64,000 nt of DNA from an uncultured Alistipes sp. Its GTDB lineage: Bacteria > Bacteroidota > Bacteroidia > Bacteroidales > Rikenellaceae. A program made the position numbers and the translations under genes. The notes below the pieces were generated by a model. That model searched no databases, was not told the DNA's origin, and worked only from the letters and a program-made list of their open reading frames with translations. Positions 17,084-24,044 of this stretch are shown one piece after another. The DNA is taken from contig CANQIF010000012.1 of the NCBI GenBank assembly GCA_947623965.1, forward strand, positions 1-64,000. Reading direction: 5' to 3'. Every line of letters starts with the position of its first letter. Position 1 is the stretch's first letter.

Positions 17084-18118
17084 ATGAAGATCGTCACCTT
17101 CGGCGAACTGATGCTGCGGCTGACGCCGCCCGCGTTCCGCCGATTCAACCAGACGGGCCGTTTCGAGGCCGGCTTCGGCGGCAGCGAAGCCAACGTCGCC
17201 GTCTCGCTGGCCAACTACGGCCTTGCGAGCGAGTTCGTCACCTGCCTGCCCGCCAACCGGATCGCCGATGCGGCCGTCGCCGATCTGCGCCGCTACGGCG
17301 TCGGCACGGACTTCGTCGTCCGCAAGGAGGGCCGCATAGGGCTCTATTATATGGAGGAGGCCGTTGCGATGCGTTCGTCGCAGGTGGTCTACGACCGGGG
17401 CAACTCGTCGTTCGATGCCCTGCAGCCCGGCGACATCGACTGGAACGCGGTCTTCGCCGATGCCGGCTGGTTCCACTGGTCGGGCATCTCGGCGGCCGTG
17501 AGCGCCGGCACGGCGGCCGTTTGCGCCGAGGCGATCGCCGCCGCGCGCCGTCGCGGGCTGGTGGTCTCGTGCGACATCAACTACCGCCGCAACCTCTGGA
17601 AATACGGCAAGACGGCCCGCGAGGTGCTGCCGCCGCTCCTGGCCGAGTGCGACATCGTCTTCGGCACCGAGCTGGAGTACCTCCAGGCGCTCGGGGTTCC
17701 GATGCCCGCCTTCAAGGCGTGCGACACGGCCTACGAGATGCCGATGGAGGGGTATGCGAAGGCGGCCGGGGAGGTGGCGCGGCTGCTGCCGAAGTGCCAT
17801 ACGATCGTCTTCGCGCTGCGCAACGTCCTCAATGCCCAGCACCACCTGCTGGGCGGCACGCTGTGGCACCGGGGGAAGATGTATGCGGCGCGGATCTACG
17901 ACATCGAAGGGGTCGTGGATTGCGTGGGCGTGGGGGATGCCTACAACAGCGGCATCATCTACGGAATGGTCCACGGGATGGAGATGCCGCGGGCGCTGGC
18001 GCTCGGCGCTGCGGCCTGCGCGCTGAAGAACACCGTCCCGGGCGACTACGCCCAGTTCCCGATCGAGGAGATCATGGCCGCCGCCGACGGCGCCACGAAC
18101 GGCCGGATCGCCAGGTAG
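17084..18118 (+). CDS. PfkB-family sugar kinase, 2-keto-3-deoxygluconate kinase-like
   Basis: A ribokinase-fold carbohydrate kinase of 344 residues. The N-terminal signature is FGGSEANVAVSLANYG (about 30-46), and the sequence TFGELMLRLTPP matches KdgK proteins. The anion-hole and catalytic motif reads CVGVGDAYNSGI (about 280-291), where most family members have TGAGDAF; the catalytic Asp is kept but Gly-Ala is replaced by Gly-Val. No aldolase or other Entner-Doudoroff gene is adjacent, so the substrate (KDG, fructose or other) is only a family-based guess. It stands between two strong terminators and so is probably monocistronic. Confidence 0.85.
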   Translation: MKIVTFGELMLRLTPPAFRRFNQTGRFEAGFGGSEANVAVSLANYGLASEFVTCLPANRIADAAVADLRRYGVGTDFVVRKEGRIGLYYMEEAVAMRSSQVVYDRGNSSFDALQPGDIDWNAVFADAGWFHWSGISAAVSAGTAAVCAEAIAAARRRGLVVSCDINYRRNLWKYGKTAREVLPPLLAECDIVFGTELEYLQALGVPMPAFKACDTAYEMPMEGYAKAAGEVARLLPKCHTIVFALRNVLNAQHHLLGGTLWHRGKMYAARIYDIEGVVDCVGVGDAYNSGIIYGMVHGMEMPRALALGAAACALKNTVPGDYAQFPIEEIMAAADGATNGRIAR

Positions 18119-18142
18119 GACGAACGGCGCGCATATCGCTGC

Positions 18143-18184
18143 GATCCCCCGCTCCTGTTTTTCGGGAGCGGGGGATCTCTTTTT
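18143..18184 (+). terminator. terminator after the sugar kinase
   Basis: GATCCCCCGCTCC (18143-18155) pairs with GGAGCGGGGGATC (18165-18177), followed by TCTTTTT. Confidence 0.85.
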
Positions 18185-18398
18185 AAGGGCCGCAGCTGCC
18201 CGGAGGCCGGGGATTTGGCTGGGCAGTGGGGGCGGGGGGGGTGGTCCAGGTTCGAGCTCCGCCAGACGTTGCGGCGCCCGGAACGAATGCACCGAAGCTC
18301 CGTATGCTCCGGTTGCGGTTTGCCGCCGATCTGCCGATCTTGGTTTTTCGAAATTATTTGGCGATCTTTGCTCCGGCAACAGTCCGAAAAAGATGACG

Positions 18399-18430
18399 TT
18401 TGCATTTTCCGAATAAGTTTTTTACCTTTG
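18399..18430 (+). promoter_or_regulatory. promoter and long leader of the RiPP locus
   Basis: TTTG (18399-18402), 20 bp, TACCTTTG (18423-18430). The distance to the first radical SAM gene is about 245 bp, an unusually long leader. It contains a 17-codon ORF (ATG at 18486, MRVKNRRTSFAPYPFVA) of unknown meaning. A weaker -7-like TATCTTTC lies at 18639-18646. The rest of the gap 18185-18676 shows no gene I can support. Confidence 0.65.
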
Positions 18431-18676
18431 CAGCGACATTTGGAAAGTGTAAGTTTATTCTTCTGTAACGAACTTAGGAAATTCGATGAGAGTGAAGAAT
18501 AGGCGGACATCTTTCGCGCCGTATCCATTTGTGGCATAAGGCGTGGGGACTGTTGCTTATTTTATACTCCGAGGTTTCCTAAGACCTGTTACAGTAAAAT
18601 AGGCTTTCAGCTCTGCGCTTTTCTTTTTTTTCTGCTTTTATCTTTCAGGGGCTGGAGAGACAAAAACGGTCTCCGT

Positions 18677-20026
18677 ATGGAACGCTTCGACTGCGAAACC
18701 GGCTTGCTGGGCGAATGCACGCTCTTTGCCTCGCAAGAAAGTGCGCTGCTGTTACAGTCTGCGACGGGGGCGACTTTGCTCGCTTCCCGGGAATTGGGAT
18801 CGCGTATTGTCCGTGGCGACCGGCGACCGGAGTTGCAGCGCGTGCTCTCCCTGCGCGGATTCGCCCTCGGTAATGAGCGGACCGCCGCCATCAAAACCGT
18901 CGATCCCCGTTTCTTTATGATCGATTTGACACGGGCCTGCAACAATCGCTGTACCTATTGTTTCCGGAAACTGCACCCGACGGAGCGTATCGGCGAAGCG
19001 ATGCTCGACGGCATCGTCGCAAAGATCGTTGCGCATTGCCGGGCCTGCGGGTTGCAGCGCATCGCCCTTCAGGCCTGGGGCGGGGAACCGCTGCTGGCCT
19101 GGGATTCGGTCCGCCGGATGCAGGATGCGCTGCACGATGCCGGAATCGAGGTGCGGATGCTGATCGAAACCAACGGTGTCTGCGTGACGCCCACCCTTGC
19201 CCGGGAGATGTACGCACGGGGCATCCTGTGCAGCGTGAGCATCGACGGTCCCGCCTTTATCCACGATCGCAACCGGTTGTCTCGGGATGGCGGTGGTTCG
19301 CATGCTGCGGCTATTCGGGGGTTCGAACGGTTGCGCGAAGCCGGTTACGGCCGCAAGGTCGGCGCCGTTTGCGTCGTAACGCAGGAGACGCTCTCCCACC
19401 TCCCGGAAGTCGTGGCCTATTTCGCCTCCGAACTGGGCCTTCCGCGCATCAAGATGAATGTCGTGAAGGAGAGCGCCCAGATGTCGGATAAATCGCTGTG
19501 CCTTACGCAAGATGACGTAGCCCGGTTTTGGCGGGCGCTGCTGGGTGAATTGGAGGCTGTCAACCGGCAGGGCATCTCGTTCGGCGAAAGCACCGTGATC
19601 GCCATGCTTCATAATCTGACGACGCATCGTCCGGTGAGCTTCTGCCATTCGCAAGGGTGTCAATCGGGTTACAGGATGCTCTCTTTCGGAATGGACGGCG
19701 GGGTTTATCCTTGCGATCTGACCGATTGTCCCGAGCTGCGGCTGGGCGATGTCCGTTCGTCCGAGGGACTGACCGCTATGGTGTCGCGCCAGACGTCGTC
19801 GCACCCGTTTCTGTGCATGTCTCTTCCGGCAGCGTGCGCGGACTGTCCGTGGCGGACGTTCTGCGGAGGCGGATGTACCTCGATGCGCCTGCATAATGGA
19901 GCCGGTGAACCCGATTGGTCCGACTGTGTCCGCAACCGGACGTTGTATCCGCTGCTGATAGAACTTATTCTCGATAAACCGCGTATCGTCTCTTCGCTTA
20001 CCGGAATGGAGGTGAAGATCACATAG
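18677..20026 (+). CDS. radical SAM/SPASM peptide maturase, 449 aa
   Basis: A probable peptide-modifying enzyme. The [4Fe-4S]-SAM motif is CNNRCTYC (about residues 91-98), followed by WGGEPLL (about 134) and the IETNG strand. The C-terminal SPASM domain carries auxiliary cluster cysteines in the CHSQGCQSG, YPCDLTDC, CADCPWRTFCGGGC and WSDC segments. About 85 residues precede the radical SAM core; they could be a leader-binding RRE-like domain but I cannot confirm this. The gene lies 40 bp before a 36-codon precursor gene and has visibly lower G+C than its neighbours. Assignment to a RiPP maturase rests on the SPASM domain plus context; an anaerobic sulfatase-type maturase is less likely because no sulfatase is present. 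Confidence 0.88.
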   Translation: MERFDCETGLLGECTLFASQESALLLQSATGATLLASRELGSRIVRGDRRPELQRVLSLRGFALGNERTAAIKTVDPRFFMIDLTRACNNRCTYCFRKLHPTERIGEAMLDGIVAKIVAHCRACGLQRIALQAWGGEPLLAWDSVRRMQDALHDAGIEVRMLIETNGVCVTPTLAREMYARGILCSVSIDGPAFIHDRNRLSRDGGGSHAAAIRGFERLREAGYGRKVGAVCVVTQETLSHLPEVVAYFASELGLPRIKMNVVKESAQMSDKSLCLTQDDVARFWRALLGELEAVNRQGISFGESTVIAMLHNLTTHRPVSFCHSQGCQSGYRMLSFGMDGGVYPCDLTDCPELRLGDVRSSEGLTAMVSRQTSSHPFLCMSLPAACADCPWRTFCGGGCTSMRLHNGAGEPDWSDCVRNRTLYPLLIELILDKPRIVSSLTGMEVKIT

Positions 20027-20066
20027 ACAAACCCGATATTGGGCTAACTTCAAATTTAATGTAAAA

Positions 20067-20177
20067 ATGAAAAAACTGGAAAATTTGCAATCGGTGGATT
20101 TCGAGGAAGTCTCCGTGAAGTCGATGAACGACGCCTGGATTGTCGCAGGCTATGACAATTTTTGTGTAATCGCTTAA
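20067..20177 (+). CDS. putative RiPP precursor peptide, 36 aa (not in ORF track)
   Basis: ATG at 20067 to TAA at 20175-20177, too short for the ORF track. The peptide begins MKKLENLQSVDFEE, a charged leader-like start common to Bacteroidetes radical SAM precursors, and ends WIVAGYDNFCVIA. The tail has one Cys and three aromatic residues at W24, Y29 and F32. Y-D-N fits the aromatic-X-Asn/Asp type of three-residue cyclophane motifs, and the lone Cys33 could accept a thioether. It lies between two radical SAM/SPASM genes on the same strand and is followed directly by a terminator hairpin. The A-rich stretch before the ATG (GTAAAA) fits Bacteroidetes initiation. Modification type and activity are unknown. 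Confidence 0.72.
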   Translation: MKKLENLQSVDFEEVSVKSMNDAWIVAGYDNFCVIA

Positions 20178-20184
20178 TGGCTGT

Positions 20185-20217
20185 CGGCGGGCATTTCCGA
20201 TGCCCGCCGTTTTTTTA
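20185..20217 (+). terminator. intra-operon hairpin after the precursor gene
   Basis: CGGCGGGCAT (20185-20194) and ATGCCCGCCG (20200-20209) form a perfect 10-bp stem with loop TTCCG, followed by seven T. It lies 8 bp after the precursor stop and 5 bp before the second maturase start. Partial termination here would give more precursor than downstream enzyme message. Confidence 0.8.
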
Positions 20218-20221
20218 TCCG

Positions 20222-21316
20222 ATGAATCGTAAATGCACCCTTTTGATTACCCGCGCCTGCAATCTGAATTGCATCTATTGTTATGAACGCCATAAATCCG
20301 AAGCCCGGATGCCGTTCGAAACAGCCTGCCGTATCGTCGAGGCGGAACTCTATGAAACGGCGCATGCCGGACGATACGACGGCGTGGATTTTCATTTTCT
20401 CGGCGGGGAGCCGCTGCTTCATTTCGATTTGATCCGCGATCTTTGCGAATGGACCTGGTCTGAAGCACGACCTTGTCCATACCGTTTCTATGTCATTACG
20501 AACGGGACCCTGCTCGATGCGTCGCGCCGGAGTTGGTTCGAATCCCACGCCGGGCGGATCACGGTCGACGTGTCCGTCGACGGCGTCGATGGAATGCACC
20601 GAACCAATCGGGGATGTTCGGTGCATGAACTGCCCGTGGAATGGGTCCATCGCTGCTGGCCCGGTTCCCGGTTTAAAATGACGGTTTCCCGACAGACGCT
20701 TTCGGGTTTTGCGGAGGGGGTAATCAGTCTTGTGGACAGAGGTTACGATGTCACGGCTTCACTGGCTGTAGGCGAACGCTGGACGGATGCCGATGTCGCG
20801 GAATACACTCGTCAGTGGGAGAGGCTGTCTTCCTATTACCGCTCCATTGCCGACGGGCCGATATGGCGGCAGCTGCTCAAATCCATCGATCCGCTGTTCG
20901 ACAACTCCTGCGTACAAGACAAATGCTGCGGTTCGGGCGACAGCGCCGTCACCTACGATGTCGATGGCGAGCGTTATCCTTGCGTGATCTTCACACCGCT
21001 GGTTTCCGGGCAAGATATGCGCGGTATGCTGCGCGGCATACGTTTCGACGATCCCGCCGTATTTGCCGATCCGGCGTGTGCCGGCTGTTTCATCCGCAAT
21101 ATGTGCAAGACCTGCTACGGCTTTAATCTGCGGGAGCGGGGAAGCCTTGCCGAACGGGACAAGTCCGTTTGCGGAATGTTCCGGGTCGAGATTGGCGCGA
21201 TTTGTTCTTTCCAACGCGATTTGCTCCGAAGTTTTGCCCGGGTGCGGAATCTATCGGATGCGGAGGCGCAGCGCTTGCAGAGGGCCGAGGCCGCATGCGA
21301 AGCCTTGAATCGGTAG
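20222..21316 (+). CDS. second radical SAM/SPASM peptide maturase, 364 aa
   Basis: The cluster motif CNLNCIYCYE sits right at the N-terminus (residues about 13-22; start MNRKCTLLITRACNLN), followed by FLGGEPLLHFD (about 60) and YVITNGTLLD. The C-terminal SPASM region has the usual pattern: CVQDKCCGSG, ERYPCVIF, CAGCFIRNMCKTC and KSVCGMF. It has no N-terminal extension, unlike the first enzyme, so leader recognition may rely on that partner or a separate RRE protein. I chose ATG 20222 because the longer ORF start at 20162 overlaps the precursor gene and the hairpin. A bidirectional terminator follows. Confidence 0.88.
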   Translation: MNRKCTLLITRACNLNCIYCYERHKSEARMPFETACRIVEAELYETAHAGRYDGVDFHFLGGEPLLHFDLIRDLCEWTWSEARPCPYRFYVITNGTLLDASRRSWFESHAGRITVDVSVDGVDGMHRTNRGCSVHELPVEWVHRCWPGSRFKMTVSRQTLSGFAEGVISLVDRGYDVTASLAVGERWTDADVAEYTRQWERLSSYYRSIADGPIWRQLLKSIDPLFDNSCVQDKCCGSGDSAVTYDVDGERYPCVIFTPLVSGQDMRGMLRGIRFDDPAVFADPACAGCFIRNMCKTCYGFNLRERGSLAERDKSVCGMFRVEIGAICSFQRDLLRSFARVRNLSDAEAQRLQRAEAACEALNR

Positions 21317-21345
21317 ATAACTTGCTGGCCTGTCTGTGCGAAGAG

Positions 21346-21386
21346 AAAACAAAAGGAACGACAACCTGCGTCGTTCCTTTTGTTTT
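21346..21386. terminator. bidirectional terminator closing the RiPP locus
   Basis: AAAACAAAAGGAACGAC (21346-21362) and GTCGTTCCTTTTGTTTT (21370-21386) form a perfect 17-bp stem with A and T runs on both sides, between convergent genes. Confidence 0.9.
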
Positions 21387-21453
21387 GGGTAGGTGCGGAC
21401 GTTTCGTCGTTTGGATGTTTTGTCGGGGGAGGACAGTGCGCCGCGGCTGCGGG

Positions 21454-22080
21454 TCAGCGGATGAAGTTCGTGCGGATCGTCTTCTCGGGTTCGGGCGGCA
21501 TGATGCCTGCTTCGCGGGCGGCGGCGAAAGCCTTGAGCATCCAGGCCATATTGCGTCCGAGCGTCCGCATGATCTGCAGCCCCTCGGCATCCTGCCGCAC
21601 CTGGTCGGGGGTCGAGCCGTGGACCATGTTCCAGTACTGCGACGGCACGAGCGGCATCTGATGGAAGACGATGTATTTGTTAAGCTGGTCGAGTGCGGCG
21701 GTGGTGCCGGCGCGGCGGGCGCTCACGACAGCGGCGGCGGGCTTGTGGCGGTAGATGCCCTGCGAACTGCCCGCCATAAAGGCGCGGTCGAGGAACGAGG
21801 TGATAGCGCCCGAGGCGGCGGCGTAGTGGACGGGCGATCCGAAGATGAAGCCGTCGGCCGTGCGGGTCTTCTCGATGAAGGCGTCCACGAGGTCGTGGCG
21901 GAAGCAGCTGCCGGTGCGGAAGCAGGTGCCGCAGCCGATGCAGCCGGCGATCGGATCATTGCCGAGCCAGAAAATTTCCGAATCGATTCCTTCGTTCGAG
22001 AGGACGGCCGCGATTTCATCGAGGGCCGTGCGGGTGCAGCCGTCGCGATGCGGGCTGCCGTTGAGCATCAATACATGCAT
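21454..22080 (-). CDS. flavodoxin-like NAD(P)H-dependent oxidoreductase (iron-sulfur flavoprotein type)
   Basis: A flavodoxin-fold protein of 208 residues that binds FMN. The N-terminal phosphate loop is LNGSPHRDGCTRTAL (residues about 5-19). GCIGCGTCFRTGSC (about 45-58) is a compact cysteine motif typical of iron-sulfur flavoproteins, and FGSPVHYAAASGAITSFLDR (about 80) is the second FMN loop. It is probably a cytosolic redox enzyme. The start at 22080 is preferred over the ORF start at 22107, which overlaps the -7 box at 22105-22112. It faces the RiPP locus tail to tail, so there is no reason to place it in that operon. Confidence 0.87.
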   Translation of the reverse strand: MHVLMLNGSPHRDGCTRTALDEIAAVLSNEGIDSEIFWLGNDPIAGCIGCGTCFRTGSCFRHDLVDAFIEKTRTADGFIFGSPVHYAAASGAITSFLDRAFMAGSSQGIYRHKPAAAVVSARRAGTTAALDQLNKYIVFHQMPLVPSQYWNMVHGSTPDQVRQDAEGLQIMRTLGRNMAWMLKAFAAAREAGIMPPEPEKTIRTNFIR

Positions 22081-22104
22081 GGGTGTGTCGGATTTTGAAT
22101 TGTA

Positions 22105-22136
22105 CAAAGATAGCGAAACGAACCGGTCCCGCCAAA
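22105..22136 (-). promoter_or_regulatory. promoter of the flavoprotein gene
   Basis: On the minus strand TTTG (22136-22133), 20 bp, TATCTTTG (22112-22105), about 25 bp before the ATG. Confidence 0.7.
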
Positions 22137-22192
22137 TCGCGGGCCATCCGGAGCCGTCGGCAGCGAAAACCGATCGAAAAAACGGAAAAAAA

Positions 22193-22223
22193 TTTGGAGA
22201 ATGGAAAATTTTGGTTACCTTTG
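22193..22223 (+). promoter_or_regulatory. promoter of the tRNA-Gly array
   Basis: TTTG (22193-22196), 19 bp, TACCTTTG (22216-22223). It reads into the 106-bp array and the tRNA-Gly gene. Confidence 0.68.
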
Positions 22224-22247
22224 CTCTCGCAATCCGAAAGGATTATT

Positions 22248-22459
22248 GCGGAAACAGCTCAGTTGGTAGAGCACAACCTTGCTTCAGGGAAAATAAGCAC
22301 GCCCGACCTTGGCAAGGCGATGACCGCGGAAAGAGAGGTGTGCGAGAAGATTTGCGGAAACAGCTCAGTTGGTAGAGTACAACCTTGCCCCAGGAAAATA
22401 GGCACGTCCAACCTTGGCAAGGCAGAGACCGCGGAAAGAAGGGCGTGCAACAGATTATT
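22248..22459 (+). repeat. two 106-bp units carrying a 5' tRNA-Gly half
   Basis: Units start at 22248 and 22354; the real tRNA starts at 22460, so the period is exactly 106 bp. Each unit opens with 35 nt that match the tRNA-Gly 5' half (GCGGAAACAGCTCAGTTGGT and onward to CCTTGC), with similarity ending inside the anticodon loop. The following 71 nt contain CCTTGGCAAGG, an inverted copy of the anticodon arm, and another GCGGAAAG. There is no T arm or 3' acceptor strand, so these are not tRNA genes. They should be transcribed together with the tRNA. Confidence 0.85.
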
Positions 22460-22532
22460 GCGGAAATAGCTCAGTTGGTAGAGCACAACCTTGCCAAGGT
22501 TGGGGTCGCGAGTTCGAGTCTCGTTTTCCGCT
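22460..22532 (+). tRNA. tRNA-Gly (GCC)
   Basis: Complete cloverleaf of 73 nt: acceptor GCGGAAA/TTTCCGC, D arm GCTCAGTTGGTAGAGC, anticodon arm CAACC-TTGCCAA-GGTTG with GCC at 22493-22495, T arm GCGAG-TTCGAGT-CTCGT, discriminator T. The CCA end is not encoded. Confidence 0.95.
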
Positions 22533-22534
22533 CT

Positions 22535-22578
22535 AAACAAGAGAACAGTATCTAAAAGTGCTGTTCTCTTGTTTTTTG
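22535..22578 (+). terminator. terminator after tRNA-Gly
   Basis: AAACAAGAGAACAG (22535-22548) pairs with CTGTTCTCTTGTTT (22561-22574), followed by T residues. Confidence 0.88.
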
Positions 22579-22620
22579 CGAGCAGGCAGCCCTTCTTTTT
22601 GCCCGCGATTCCCGAATAAA

Positions 22621-22652
22621 TTTGGTGTTGTGCCCGATTCTTTGTATCTTTA
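22621..22652 (+). promoter_or_regulatory. promoter upstream of the 127-aa orphan gene
   Basis: TTTG (22621-22624), 20 bp, TATCTTTA (22645-22652). The leader to the gene at 22849 is about 190 bp and contains one copy of the CCTTTTC/GAAAAGG palindrome. Nothing else is visible in the 22579-22848 gap. Confidence 0.6.
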
Positions 22653-22771
22653 GCTGCGAAGCGTTCGGTCCCGGCCGGGGCGTACCGTGTTCGCGGTGCA
22701 GAAGACGGCCGGGCTTCGAGGAACGGTGCGCGGCCGTACGGTGGAGGAACAACGAAACAAAAACAAAATAA

Positions 22772-22832
22772 CCTTTTCGATAAGCCGTGGGCAGAGCCGA
22801 GCCTGCTCGGACTATGCCGAGGCGAGAAAAGG
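22772..22832. repeat. CCTTTTC...GAAAAGG palindromic element, copy A
   Basis: About 61 bp bounded by CCTTTTC and GAAAAGG, with an inner hairpin of CCGAG/CTCGG type. Related copies occur at 26095-26155, 26302-26351 and 39199-39259. This copy lies in inverted orientation, just before an orphan gene. Confidence 0.75.
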
Positions 22833-22848
22833 CCCAAAAATTTGAACT

Positions 22849-23232
22849 ATGTCGGCACACGGAAAAGACGAGTTGGTATTGAATGCAAGCCTGATCGAGA
22901 TGGAGTACGATCTTGATTTATGGGCCGGGGTTATCGTCGGGTTCGACGAAAAGAAAAATTTCATTCTTCGGATCGAATACAATCATTGCAACGAGGCAAG
23001 CCTCTATTACGGTACTGACGTGATTGTCGAACCGGAGGAAGCCTACCGGCTTGCCCACTCGCAGGGTGTCCGGCTGGTCGATCTGCCCGCCTATTTCAAC
23101 AAAAAGTTCGGTAAAGACGGTCTTGTCTTCGATTCGCTCTCCGTGAAACGGCTTTTCGACGACTTGATCGATTTCGTGACGCTCCACAAAACGAACTATC
23201 GGAAGCGCCCGTACCGGTATCTGCGCCGGTGA
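22849..23232 (+). CDS. hypothetical protein, 127 aa
   Basis: Family not recognised. It is a soluble, acidic-to-mixed protein starting MSAHGKDELVLNASLIEMEY, rich in aromatic residues, with no signal peptide or membrane helix and a basic C-terminus (YRKRPYRYLRR). Codon use is less G+C-biased than the neighbours. Its promoter and normal composition support a real gene. The only nearby elements are the tRNA array upstream and a repeat block downstream, so context gives no function. Confidence 0.7.
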   Translation: MSAHGKDELVLNASLIEMEYDLDLWAGVIVGFDEKKNFILRIEYNHCNEASLYYGTDVIVEPEEAYRLAHSQGVRLVDLPAYFNKKFGKDGLVFDSLSVKRLFDDLIDFVTLHKTNYRKRPYRYLRR

Positions 23233-23289
23233 ACGGGAAGGGCTTTGTTACTCGGATCGGTAAGAACTTGCTGCGGTTCCTTGCCGGGA

Positions 23290-23990
23290 CTGCAAATTCA
23301 TGATTCAATATTCAGAATGATGGAATTCGGGGCGCAGCTTGCGAAAGACTCGCACAATCGGACCTGCGGGACGCGAAATGCGGGCCTTCGCGGGGCGAAG
23401 CTGCGGCCCGCTGCGGTTCCATTCGGAACCGCAAATTCAGCATTCAAAATTTAAGATTCAAAATTAAGAGGGCATTCTGGGCACGCTTGGGCATATATTT
23501 CAGGTCGGGTCGCAGCCTGCGGAGTGCTCGCCTGCGACGATAAGGAGCAGCGGGCCTCCGCCGCCGGGAGGCTGCGGCCCGCACGACCTCTACCGAGGTC
23601 GATTCCAGTCGCAAGCGATAAGCCCGCAGCCGAGCGGATGGGCCTGCACGAGCGGCCTGCGGACGCGAGAATGCAGCCCTCCGCCCGGGGGCGGCTGCGG
23701 GCTGCGGCGGCTTCCTGCGAAGCCGCAAATTAAAAATGAAGAATTAAAAATGAAATGTTCCGAATCGGGCTACAGCCTGCGGAGAACACGCAAGTTCGGG
23801 TACGAACTGCGGGCCTCCGCGCCGAGGAGGTTGCGGCCCGCTCGGTCCTGACGGACCGGCTCCACACACAGCAACCTTGACTGCCGAAACAGCACTACGT
23901 CCCGCACGTTCTCTGCAAGGCAAGGTCGATATTCAATAGCTTAAATTCAAAATGAATCGCCCGTCGATCGCTGCGCGATCGCTTCCAGCT
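23290..23990. repeat. composite GC-rich repeat block
   Basis: No gene. The cassettes are mostly in inverted orientation: GCGGTTCC/GGAACCGC hairpin near 23412, 7-bp tract at about 23432-23467, GACCTC/GAGGTC hairpin near 23587, GCAGCCC arms to about 23705, and a GGTCCTGACGGACC hairpin near 23845. The stretch 23515-23700 closely matches 43110-43370 in reverse. Confidence 0.78.
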
Positions 23991-24044
23991 TTCTCTCCTT
24001 TCAAGCGCACTTACGGCGAAACCTCCGCACCTCCCTCAAAAAAT

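Noticed and set aside
18215-18502. 95-residue ORF upstream of the radical SAM genes
   Set aside because: It runs through the promoter at 18399-18430, has no recognisable domain and an atypical composition.
18486-18539. 17-codon ORF as RiPP precursor or leader peptide
   Set aside because: No leader-like or core-like features and no similarity to the 36-residue peptide; chance ORF cannot be excluded.
22248-22459. Two additional tRNA genes
   Set aside because: Both units lack a T arm, an intact anticodon stem and a 3' acceptor strand, so they cannot fold as tRNAs.
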